The notes under the pieces: model-generated
Databases searched by the model: none
Told to the model about the DNA's origin: nothing
What the model saw: the letters and a program-made list of their open reading frames with translations, nothing else
Assembly: GCA_036927565.1 (NCBI GenBank)
Contig: JAYESD010000011.1
Location: 92,417,178 to 92,481,177, forward strand
DNA length: 64,000 bases
Direction of reading: 5' to 3'
Source: Tuctoria greenei
Lineage: Eukaryota; Streptophyta; Magnoliopsida; Poales; Poaceae
Part shown: one piece after another, positions 9,869 through 20,114 of the stretch
Layout of the letters: each line of letters opens with the position of its first letter
Position numbering within the stretch: the stretch's first letter is position 1
Made by a program: the position numbers and the translations under genes

Positions 9869-10969
9869 GCCTCCCTTGCTTATATAACCAGCCCTTAGGC
9901 AAACCCAATCATTACTAGGACTCCAATCCTAATTCGATCATGAATTCAAACTTTTCGTAACTGCTCAGGACTCTTCTATACGCAGATAGAAGCAATCTTA
10001 AGACTTCCAAACACCTTAGGAATGTATCCCACATTCCTAAAACAACTCAAATTCGTGACCCACATGAAATCCTATCATAACCAACTCGATACTTTCCATA
10101 CCGAGCCATAACCAACTCCGCCGCAGCCAAAGTCATCAACCGATACGATCCGATCCTTCCAACCAGATATTCCCATCCATAAACCATCTTCGGAACCATG
10201 TTTCCATGTCTTGCACCACATGCATACGTGCAAACACCTTCCTTCGACGTCCAGTAACCTTCATATGCCTTGCCCTTGATTCAATCATCCTGCGCGACCT
10301 CCTGACCCGCTCAACCACAATTCCTCCTGAATTTGGTTGTTGGAACATCATCTCCTCCCTGAGACTAGTCCAAAGGACCTCTTCACCAGCCATGACTTGA
10401 ACTCAAGCAACACCTGCACATGAATAAACAACCAATCCATACGAGCCCAAGCCCGCGACTTGACTCAAGTCAGTTCCAAACACAACACATTACATGAGCA
10501 CCTCACATAAGCATGTTGCAAAGCATATCAAAATGATATCAGCCATATCAACCAAAACACACCAAAAACATAGTAAAATAATACTAAGAAAACTTTCCAA
10601 CAATGTAAAGCAAGTTCGAAACATTTCACATGAAAATTTGGAACATTACGATCAAGCTCCGAACCTAGAAAATGCTAGACGGAGCTTGAGCCGAAGCTTA
10701 CCAAAGCTGGTACAACCTAGCGCCAGAGCTTACCAAAGCTAGTCGGACCTAGCAAAACATATCGGAGCTTAAGAAAGAAAGCCGGAGCTAAAGACAAAGC
10801 TCACCGGAGTTACCCAAAAACATGTCGGACCTAGACAAAGAAAGTCGGACCTATTGTCCGACCTTGCAAAAGCTCGGAGCTAGAGTCAGACCTTGCTAAA
10901 AAGATTTTATGGCAGCATTCAAAACTTTTATTGACAAAGCCAATGTATTCAGCACACATAGGTCTCACA
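9869..10969 (-). repeat. Sirevirus S1 3' LTR, U3 part
   Basis: This continues the LTR interrupted at 3386 and matches 56950-58138. On the minus strand a TATATAAGC box lies at 9878-9886, only about 10 bases from the copia insertion point. U3 runs right to 10969, where GGTCTCACA ends the LTR. Between about 10660 and 10900 U3 is packed with short recurring motifs: AAGCTTACCAAAGCT, TCGGACCTAG and CGGAGCT. The following CTCCCCCTT (10972 on) is the polypurine tract on the minus strand. Confidence 0.8.
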
Positions 10970-12068
10970 ATCTCCCCCTTGATGAATGCATTGGCAACAC
11001 CACTTAAGATCTGAACATTGGCTTATTCACATTAAAAGTTTTGAAAACAATTTCTCCCCCTTTGTAAAATAAAATAAAATGAGAAAATAAAATTCTCCCC
11101 CTGAGAAGAATTGTGCCAAAAACAATTTTGAATATGTGCAATGTGTAATCAATGTCAATGTGTAATCAATGTCTCCCCCTTGCATAATTATCTTTAAAAA
11201 TTCACATATTATCTCTACCCCTTTGACAATGTATTCATCAAGGTTTATAAGACAAATTTTAATTGTTATGAGCATATTATAACATATACATATAAAACAA
11301 AGCTCATCCAAGTCATACTATCAAGTAACTTACACTATCACATCAATGAAATAAATAAAGTAGTGTAAGCCATGCTAGAGATCAAATGTAATTTCCAATT
11401 TAGCAAGTCATGATCTCACAAACTTAGCTATTTCAAAACCTGAAAGCATGACACTTATTGCTGCATTTTATTATTTTCAAAGCACAAATTTAGATCATAT
11501 GATATTTGCAAGAGATTATATGCGCATCTGCCTTATTCTAACCAACCAAGCCAAGCCTATGTCATTTGATAATCAGAAGCTTAAGGACATGGTTTTAGTC
11601 ATACACAACTTCTTCCAAGTTCATATCTAAGTGCAATGATAAGTCATCTCAAAAGAAGAAGTGTGATGCATGCATATTCTCTTGATCTTTTCCCAACTTA
11701 TATTTGTTCACAAAAACTCAACATATAAGTTGATTACTTGATTAATTCTTTATGATTAACATCACTTATGAACATGCAACAAGTTCAAAACAGCAAGAAA
11801 GTTCGATCATGACCCAATTTAGTGTAAGTAATTATTCCAATTACTAGTCATGACAAAAACTACAAAATGTATAACATGAGTAATGTAGTAAGAACTTTCA
11901 GCATGTAAAAGGAATCACAAGTCATATATGTATGAAATACTATGCTCATATTATTTTAGTTCAGATTCACACATAGGCTTCCCAAGTTTCAAAAACTCCC
12001 CCTCAATTGAAGCCATGAGGATGCATAACCCCTATTTCACTACGAATGTAACAAAAACGAGTGAAATC
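10970..12068 (-). other. Sirevirus S1 3' noncoding region with repeated polypurine-like tracts
   Basis: This is noncoding sequence between the RNase H end and the LTR. CTCCCCC-type blocks (AAGGGGGAG on minus) occur next to the LTR at 10972 and again near 11050, 11095, 11172, 11213 and 11997. Multiple polypurine tracts are, as I recall, a described trait of Sireviruses. The rest is AT-rich with no ORF I can defend. Confidence 0.6.
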
Positions 12069-13486
12069 CTAAGGTTTTGTAAAAATATCAGCCAATTGTT
12101 GTTCGTTATCAACATGGTGAAGCACAATGTTTTCTTTTTCAACATTATCACGGAGAAAGTGATACCTAATGTCAATGTTCTTAGTTCTAAAATGTTGCAC
12201 GGGGTTTTTAGCAATGCAAATAGCACTAGTGTTGTCACAAAACAGTGGAACACTATCTAGATCAACCCCATAGTCCTTAAGTGTTTGAACAATCCAAAGA
12301 ATTTGTGAACAAGCGCTAGCAGCAGCTATATATTCAGATTCGGCGGTGGATTGTGCAACTAAACTTTGTTTTCTGGATGACCATGCAACAAGTGAATTAC
12401 CAAGAAAATGACAAGCACCGGAAGTACTTTTACTATCAATCCTACAACCTCCAAAATCAACATCGAAAAAAGCTTTCAAAGTAATGGTTGAGGAAGAAGG
12501 AAGAAAATACCAAATTCTTGAGTTCCATGTAAGTACTTGAGAATCCTTTTGACGGCTTGACGATGTGAAGCACGTGGGGAAGCTTGAAACCGTGCACAAA
12601 GACATACGCTGAATTGTATGTCCGGTCTTGATGGCGTGAGGTACAAAAGTGATCCGATCATGCTTCTATATTTTTTTTGATCCACGGGTTCACCATCTTC
12701 ATCAAGTTCAAGTGTTGTTTCTATTCCCATTGGTGTCCGAAGAGGCTTGCTTTTGTCCATGTTGAAGCGCCTTAGGATGTATTTTGTATACTTCATTTGA
12801 TGAACAAAGGTACCCTACTTGGTTTGCTTGATTTGCAGCACCAAAAAGTACGTGAGTTCTCTCATCATACTCATCTGAAATTCTGAACTCATCATAGCTG
12901 AAAACTTGGACACAAGATCATGAGAAGCACAACCAAAGATAATATCATACACATACACTTGAACGAAGAATGAGTCATTGCCATGCTTCAGCACAAAAAG
13001 AGTTTTAACAACCTTGCCCATAGTAAACTCCTTTTCAAGTAAGAATGTTTTTAACCTATCATACCATGCTCTAGGGGCTTGTTTGAGACCGTACAAGGCT
13101 TTGGACAGTTTGTAAACATGATTAGGAAAATCTGGAATTTCAAAACCCGGTGGTTGTTTGACATAAACCTCCTCATCAATGTAGCCATTAAGAAAAGCAC
13201 TTTTAACATCCATTTGATATAGCTTAAAACCTTTAGATGCAGCAAAAGCTAACATACTTCTTATGGATTTTAATCTAGCAACAGGAGCAAAAGTTTCATC
13301 AAAATCTAGACCTTCAACTTGAGTGAAACCTTGAGCAACCAACCTAGCCTTATTCCTAATCACAACCCCATCCTCACTTTGTTTATTTTTAAATACCCAT
13401 TTAGTTCCAATTAAAGTGTGACCTTGAGGTGGAGGTACTAGTTTCCAAACATTATTTCTTTCAAAATTTTCTAACTCTTCTTGCAT
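12069..13486 (-). pseudogene. pol: Sirevirus S1 reverse transcriptase and RNase H
   Basis: RT motifs run from WKLVPPPQG and KARLVAQGFTQVEGLDFDETFAPVARL to ALYGLKQAPRAWYDRL and then QVYVYDIIFG, where the catalytic YVDD is YVYD. One metal-binding Asp is therefore Tyr. RNase H follows with DVDFGGCRIDSKSTSG, STAESEYIAAA, FCDNTSAI and the end motif QLADIFTKP. Breaks occur near 12600 and 12800. The lost catalytic Asp alone would make this copy unable to copy itself. Confidence 0.88.
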
Positions 13487-13495
13487 GGCAATAAA

Positions 13496-14430
13496 TCAAG
13501 ATTCATTAGTGAGTGTGTGTGATATATCTTTGGCTTCAAAAGAAGCAACAAAAGCAGAATGAGCATGAGAGTTTGGATCGCAAAACCTGGACCGTGTGAC
13601 CCGTTCATGCATGCTTCCAATATTATATTGTGGGGGATGATTCTTGAAGATCCATAGGGGAACAGATGTCTCACAAGCTTCTTCTTCATCAGAGTCATTG
13701 AAGATTGATGAGCTTGTGGCTTGTGGATGATCAGGACAAGCAAAGGTGGTAGTCGGAGCTTGTTCAATGTTCGGAGCTGGACACTTGTTAGCTTCGGAAC
13801 TATCAGGCAGTATCACAAGCTCTTCTTCTTCTTCTTCTTCGAAAATACCCTCCCCTGAGGATATGGATCTGGTCCTGCAGCACCAGAGCTAGTACCCGGG
13901 CTAGCTTCATCAAAAGAAACTTTACAAGTCTCCACAATTTTGTTAGTTCCAAGTAAAAGGACATTGTATCCTCTAGTGTGAGATGGGTAACCAAGAAACA
14001 TGCCATCTTCGGATCCAGCTTCAAATTTATCAAGATTACCATGTTTCTTAACAAAGCATTTGCAGCCAAAGACCCTAAGGTGTGAGACACTAGGCCTATG
14101 TCAAAACCTGAGCTCATATGGTGTTTTACCTAGATTAGCGCACAAGAAAACACGATTTGAGACATAACAAGCGGTTGCAATCGCATCAGCCCAAAATTTC
14201 CTAGGAGTTTGATATTCACCAAGCATAGTCCTAGCCATCTCAACTAAGGTTTTGTTCTTTCTTTCTACAACACTGTTTTGTTGAGGTACATATGGTGAAG
14301 AAAATTGATGATCTATTCTATTTTCAGCACAAAAGTGATCAAAAGATTGATTTTGAAATTTAGTTCCGTTATCACTTCTAAAAACATAGTTTTTGGAAGA
14401 AAATTGAGAGAGATTATTTTCACAATCCAA
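13496..14430 (-). pseudogene. pol: Sirevirus S1 integrase, C-terminal part
   Basis: The second catalytic Asp (FRSDNGTKFQN) and the Glu (NSVVERKNKTLVEMARTMLGEY) of integrase are visible, followed by FWADAIATACYVSNRV and the C-terminal extension. The zinc-binding end and first catalytic Asp are missing. The sequence changes at about 14430-14470 into the tail of a different Sirevirus. Frames change near 14100 and 13800. Confidence 0.82.
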
Positions 14431-14469
14431 TCAACATATTTTGAAGAATTCATATAGGTATGCAACATT

Positions 14470-15816
14470 TCAAGCCACACTCCGATCATCTAGGATGTTT
14501 AGCTCATTTCGGAGTTCACAAAAGCACTTTTCATCAAGTGGCTTGGTGAATATGTCAGCCAATTGCTTTTGGGTGTTGACATGGGAAATGGCTATATCTC
14601 CTTTCATAGAGTGGTCTCTCAAGAAGTGATGCCTTATGTCTATGTGTTTGGTTCTAGAGTGCTCAACGGGGTTATGGGCAATTTTAATGGCACTCTCATT
14701 GTCACAAAGGAGTGGAATACGATTCATATTGTAACCGTAATCTCTTAGAGTTTGTCGCATCCAAAGGAGTTGTGCACAACAACTCCCGGCTGCAACATAC
14801 TCCGCTTCGGCTGTGGATAAGGCAATGAAATTTTGTTTCTTGGAGGACCAAGAAACTAGGGATCTACCTAGAAATTGGCATGTGCCAGAGGTACTCTTTC
14901 TATCTACCTTGCATCCGGCATAATCTGCATCGGAGTAACCAATGAGATTGAATTTTGAGCCTTTTGGGTACCAAAGACCAATGTTGGGTGTATGAACTAA
15001 ATATCTCAAGATCCTTTCTACGGCTGTCAAGTGACACTCCTTAGGATTGGCTTGAAACCTTGCACACAAACCTACACTCAACATAATATCTGGCCTAGAT
15101 GCACATAAATAGAGTAGAGATCCAATCATGGAGTGATATACCTTTTGGTCGACACTAGGTCCATCTATATTGAGATCGAAGTGGCCATTTGTTGCCATGG
15201 GAGTCTTTATAGGCTTCGCCTTGTCCATACCAAACTTCTTGAGTATGTCTTCCGTGTACTTGGTTTGGCTTATGAACGTCCCTTCTTTTTGTTGCCGCAC
15301 TTGGAATCCCAAGAAGTACTTTAGTTCTCCCATCATTGACATGATTTTACTAAATTCCTCACAAAAAGATTGATTAGTTGATCCAAAGATTATATCATCA
15401 ACGTAAATTTGACAAATAAAAAGATCATTGTCAAAATCCTTTGTAAATAGTGTATAATTTACTTTGCCAATCTTAAAGCCATTTTCAATTAAGAAATCTC
15501 TAAGACACTCATACCCAACTCTAGGTGCTTGTTTGAGGCCGTAGAGAGCCTTACACAATTTAAATACGTGGTCGGGGAACTCTTCGTCTTCAAACCCGGG
15601 GGGTTGCTCCACATACACCTCCTCCTTGATTGGTCCGTTGAGGAAGGCGCTTTTCACATCCATTTGATACAGCTTGAAATCATGGTGAGTAGCATATGCA
15701 AGTAATATTCTAATGGATTTAAGTCTAGCTACGGGAGCAAAGGTCTCATCGAAATTCAAACCTTCGACTTGTGAATACCCTTTGGCTACAAGTTGTGCCT
15801 TGTTCCTTGTCACCAC
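14470..15816 (-). CDS. pol: Sirevirus S2 reverse transcriptase and RNase H, open frame
   Basis: An uninterrupted 448-residue frame holds complete RT and RNase H domains. Motifs in order: KAQLVAKGYSQVEGLNFDETF, YQMDVKSAFLNG, CKALYGLKQAPRVGYE, catalytic ICQIYVDDIIFGSTN with both Asp, TPMATN and SMIGSLLYLCASRPDI, then RNase H GYSDADYAGCKVDRKSTSG, STAEAEYVAAG, LLCDNESAIKIAHN and QLADIFTKP. It is normally part of one polyprotein with integrase. The frame continues only to about 15816, where a frame change separates it from integrase. Domain residues look intact, so this is the best preserved copia enzyme in the window. Confidence 0.9.
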   Translation of the reverse strand: MVTRNKAQLVAKGYSQVEGLNFDETFAPVARLKSIRILLAYATHHDFKLYQMDVKSAFLNGPIKEEVYVEQPPGFEDEEFPDHVFKLCKALYGLKQAPRVGYECLRDFLIENGFKIGKVNYTLFTKDFDNDLFICQIYVDDIIFGSTNQSFCEEFSKIMSMMGELKYFLGFQVRQQKEGTFISQTKYTEDILKKFGMDKAKPIKTPMATNGHFDLNIDGPSVDQKVYHSMIGSLLYLCASRPDIMLSVGLCARFQANPKECHLTAVERILRYLVHTPNIGLWYPKGSKFNLIGYSDADYAGCKVDRKSTSGTCQFLGRSLVSWSSKKQNFIALSTAEAEYVAAGSCCAQLLWMRQTLRDYGYNMNRIPLLCDNESAIKIAHNPVEHSRTKHIDIRHHFLRDHSMKGDIAISHVNTQKQLADIFTKPLDEKCFCELRNELNILDDRSVA

Positions 15817-17168
15817 CCCGTGTTTATCTTGCTTATTGCGGAAGACCCACTTGGTGCCGACGATGTTCGCATGGGTCTTGCTACGAGTTCCCAGACCTCG
15901 TTCCGCTTGAAGTTGTTCAATTCTTCTTGCATTGCCACCACCCAGTCCGGATCCTTCAATGCATCCTCAACCCTGCGCAGTTCCAAAAAGGATATAAATG
16001 AATAGTGCTCACAAAAGTTAGCTATGCAAGATCTAGTGGTTACTCCCTTTTGGATGTCACCGATGATATTGTCGATTGGGTGATCCCTTTGGACGCATTG
16101 GTGTACTCTTGGGTGTGGCACTTGAGGCATTGTATCTTCATGATCATCTTCTTCTCCCCCTAAATGGTTGTTCTCGTTGATTCGTTGATCATCTTCGTAT
16201 TCTTGTGGTTGATATTGTGTGGAAGCTCCCCCTTGATCGTTGACCTCCTCTTGTGGTTCATCTTCCTCATGCACGTGTAGCGGTGACTCTTGTGGTCGAG
16301 CTTCACCTAGGGCCATTCTTTTCAATGCTTGACAAGGAGCTTCTTCTTTACCTAGTACACATGGATCAACTTGCTCCTTTTGGGAGCCATTAGTTTCATC
16401 GAACACTGCATCACGTGCTACTTCAAGAAGTCTGGAGGTCTTGTTGAAAACACGATAGGCGTAAGTGTTCGAATCATAACCAAGCAAGAAACCTTCATCG
16501 GACTTCAAGGCAAACTTTGAAGTCCTAGGCTTCTTGTTCAAGATATAACATGGAGAACCGAAAACTCAAAAATATGAAATATTAGGCTTGTTACCGGTTA
16601 GTAGCTCATAGGATGTATTCTTGAGTATTCGATGAAGGTAAAGTCAATTTACGGCATGGCAAGCGGTGTTAATCGCTTCTGCCCAAAATCGATCTAAGGT
16701 CTTGTACTCATCAAGCATTGTTCCTGCCATCTCTATGAGAGTTCGGTTCTTCCTTTCAACAACTCTGTTTTGTTGAGGGGAGTATGGAGCTGAAAACTTG
16801 TGCTTTATGCCTTCTTCATCAAGGTACTCCACCACTTGTGTGTTCTTGAACTCTGTGTCGTTGTCGCTTCGAATGTTCTTGATTGTCAATGAGAATTTGT
16901 TTTGAGCTCGCTTGAAGAACTTCTTGAGTATTCCTTGTGTTTCTGACTTATCATGCAAAAAGAAAACCCAAGTGAAGCGAGAAAAATCATCAACAACTAC
17001 TAAACCATATTTGTTACCGCCGATGCTTATGTAGGCAATTGGACCAAATAAGTCCATGTGAAGTAGCTCGAGCGATCTTGTTGTAGTCATGACGATCTTG
17101 GCGGGGTGAGGTGCTCCAACTTGCTTCCTGGCTTGGCACGCGCTACAAGGCCTGTCTTTCTCAAACAC
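15810..17168 (-). pseudogene. pol: Sirevirus S2 integrase and linker to RT
   Basis: The piece at 16644-17168 carries CSACQARKQ (zinc), HMDLFGP (first Asp), IRSDNDTEFKN (second Asp) and NRVVERKNRTLIEMAGTML (Glu). After a break near 16560-16640 the C-terminal part and RT linker (15810-16541: FALKSDEGFLLGYDSNTYAYRV, and an acidic, His-rich stretch) is in another frame. Its start on the zinc side overlaps the protease/pre-integrase piece upstream. Confidence 0.85.
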
Positions 17169-17176
17169 AACATCCT

Positions 17177-17680
17177 TTAAACCTCGGATGTGATCGCTCT
17201 TGAGGAGTTTTGAAGGTTCCTCATACCAACATGCGGTAGCCGTCTATGCCACAGCCAACCCATGTTGGTCTTTGCAATCAAGCATGTGTCAAGTTCGGCT
17301 TTATCCTTGTTGAAGTCAACAAGATAGAGCTTTCCCTTTAACATACCCTTGAATGCAATGGAACCATCACTCCTCCTAGAGACAGTCACACCCTCGATAG
17401 TGAACAAGCAATTATAAGCTTTGTCACATAATTGAGATATGGACAGCAGGTTATAATCTAAGGATTTAACATGTAAAACATGAGAAAGTGTGTGTTTAGA
17501 AGATATTGCAATTTTACCGGTACTGAGCACCTTTCCTTGGCTATTATCTCCAAAATAGATGCCCTCATTTGGATCCTCATTTTCTTCATATTCTACGAAC
17601 ATTCTTCTTTCTCTGGTCATATGGTTAGTGCATCCACTGTCTAGCACCCATTTAGATCCACCGGAGGAATAGGCCTGCAA
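17177..17680 (-). pseudogene. pol: Sirevirus S2 protease and pre-integrase domain
   Basis: KWVLDSGCTNHMT is the copia aspartic protease active site with Asp-Ser-Gly intact. It is followed by FGDNSQGKVLSTG, LSHVLHVKSLDYNLLSISQLC and WHRRLPHVGMRNLQ, the pre-integrase zinc start. Separated from gag by 280 bases (17681-17959) that include three CGGACTTGTCCG-like motifs at about 17895-17945. Confidence 0.86.
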
Positions 17681-17959
17681 AAACAGATTATGCTTTGGTT
17701 TTAGCTACCCAAGCTTGCTTGGGTCCTTGGGGGTTAGTTACAAGACATTTGGGCACCCACACATGAGACTTGGTGTTCTCATGGTGTGGCCCAACACAAT
17801 GAGCATAAACCTTTCCATAATTATTTCTCATTAAGACATACGAGGCATCGAAGGTTCTAAACAATAACTGTTGTTGTTTATGTACAGGACTATTTCGGAG
17901 GCCGGACTTGTCCGAAGGGCCGGACTTGTCCGGACCCTGACCAGACTAGTCATAACTTT

Positions 17960-20061
17960 TTAAGTTTGAGAGGGTCTTACCTTTACAAAGGCAATCCTCT
18001 CGTTGTTATTCTTATGGTTTTTAGCATGTTGCTTTTCACTATAAGAATAATCAATACCATATTTGACATTTGGAGGTCTTTGGACCAAGTATGCACTGCG
18101 TGCATATTTGATCTTCTCCTTGTCAAATATGCCACTTTGGGCAGGATGTTTATCCTTTGTAGAGGTTGGCTTGTCCTTCAAACTGGTGTCAACTTTATTA
18201 CATGTATAAGCATAAGCAACCTCTGTTTTAGTGGGTTGAGAAGGTGAACTTGAAGAGGATGAATGTTCACCTTGCTTGAGTGACTCAACTTGCACTTCAA
18301 GGATCTTGTTAACCTTGATCAGGTGAGCAATTTTGTCCTTGGTTGTAGCATTTGAGTCGGTTAACTCCAAGCAAGTTTCCTTGCTTGAAGCTAACTCAAG
18401 CTCTAGTGATTTGCTTCGTTCCTTTTCAAGTTCTAGAAGCTTGTCAAGTTCGACATATTCTTCCTTTTGGGAGATGATCATGTCCTCTTGACGATGTATT
18501 AACCTCTCCTTCTCACCAAGTTGATCAAGCAAAAATATCATTTTTGTGGCTGTTTTCCTATCTAGTCCAATAAGCATATCCTCATTATCACTATTGATTT
18601 CATCATCACTAGAATAGGAATGCACGGAAGGGGGTTTAATGGTTACCTTCTGTTTACCTTCCATTGCCATAAGGCAAGTTCCATCTCCCTTCCACGCGCA
18701 GAGTGTAGGGAAGAGAGTAGACTTCTTGGATGTCTTCTCGATGGCTATGCTAGCCTTCTCTTCTTCGGATGATGAGGACTCATCATTTGAGTCCCACTCT
18801 TTCCCAATGCGCGTTTTTTCGGCTTGTTTCTTCTTCTTGAAGTTCTTGGGTTGAGGCTTGGCTTCTTTGGTCTTCTTCTTGTTCTCTTCATATGGGCAAT
18901 CAACTATAAAGTGGCTATACTCACCACAATTATAGTATGCCCGCCTCAACTTTGGCTTTGTTCTTTCCTTGTACTTTCCTTCGCTTGATTTAGCACATTC
19001 TTTCTTCTTCATTATTCTCTTGAATTTCTTCATAACAATTTCATGTCTTCATCTAATTCACTGCTCTCATCATCACTGTCTTCTTCTACTTGAGCGTCTC
19101 GAGCTTCTTTAGATAGGAGCTTGAGGGTGGACTTCAAAGCAACCCCTTTCTTCTTTGCTGAGGTGAGGTCGGCAATTTCCTTGACATGCTTTGCTTGTTT
19201 TTCCATCATCTCAAAATTAATGATTTTTCCAAGCAATTCATCCGGAGTCATCCTTTTGTATCCGGGGCTTTCTCTGATCATGGAGCATAGGGTGACGTTG
19301 CGAGGCATGAAAGCTCTAAAGATGAGCTTTACCACCTCATGGTCATTCCACTTCTTACTTTTGTATGATCTGACCTTGTTGACGAGTGTATTTAATCAGT
19401 TGTACATGTCTTGGGGTGACTCGTCTTCTTCAATTGCGAATCTTCCTAATTCGCCTTCAATCATTTTGATTTTTGCTTCACACACATGTTAGTCACCTTC
19501 ATGTGCAGTTTGCAATGTGTCCCATATCTCCTTATCAATTTTGAGTCCATCCACCTTGGTGAACTCGTCCCGACTGAGCGAAGAGGTAATTACGGCCGTG
19601 GCTTGAGCATTTAGGTGAATTGCCTGCTCTTGGCTTGGTGTGAGCTCTTCGTCGTCGTCCGGGATATCTATCTCTGTCCACATAATATGCCATAAACTTG
19701 TATTGAGGGAAATTAGATGCATTTTCATATTCTGCCTCCACGTTGAGTAATCACTTCCATCGAAGTGTGGGGCTTTTCCAAGTGGGATAGACAAATAATG
19801 ATTATTATTGGAATTGAGACGATCATAGTTAAAAGGATATCGGGAGTAGTCGGTGTGACTACTCCCCTTCTTCTTTTCTTCGATCTTCACTTTTCCTTTG
19901 GAAAGTGTCTTCTTTCCTAGGAGCGCCTTTAGTTCTAGCGTCTCCTCATCATCGTCCTCGAAGTCTTGAATGGCTTTGAGGAGCTTCTCCACCTTTAGGT
20001 TCTTGTCATCACCAACCTTTTCTTGGTTGTTGCTCTTGTGGATGTCCTTCATGTCTGACAT
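17960..20061 (-). pseudogene. gag: Sirevirus S2 gag, in three pieces
   Basis: The N-terminal piece (20061 to 19489) starts MSDMKDIHKSN and contains the capsid core around HFDGSDYSTWRQNM. A middle piece lies at 19030-19335 and a long C-terminal piece of 357 residues at 17960-19033. The latter holds a zinc-knuckle remnant YYNCGEYSHFIVDC, in which the first Cys is Tyr, then an acidic Ser/Glu cluster and a long coiled coil (about residues 165-260). Large coiled-coil gag proteins are typical of Sireviruses. In-frame gaps near 19335-19489 contain stops. Confidence 0.85.
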
Positions 20062-20100
20062 GATCTTCTTGGAGCGATTAGTCTCTTTCTTGAAGAACCT

Positions 20101-20112
20101 GCTCTAATACCA
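20101..20112 (-). promoter_or_regulatory. primer-binding site of Sirevirus S2
   Basis: TGGTATTAGAGC on the minus strand is the initiator Met tRNA complement with one change (C to T). It sits two bases inside the LTR. Confidence 0.85.
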
Positions 20113-20114
20113 AT

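Larger units (their letters stand above)
10970..14455 (-). mobile_element. Sirevirus S1, 3' half of internal region
   Basis: Polypurine tract, RNase H, RT and the C-terminal two-thirds of integrase lie here on the minus strand, attached to the LTR that ends at 10969. Sequence similarity to the Sirevirus (SIRE/Maximus) lineage is clear. The element breaks at about 14455, within integrase, and Sirevirus S2 follows. Gag, protease and the LTR of the same family occur at 53546-58138. Whether those are the missing half of this insertion is discussed in the findings. Confidence 0.8.
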
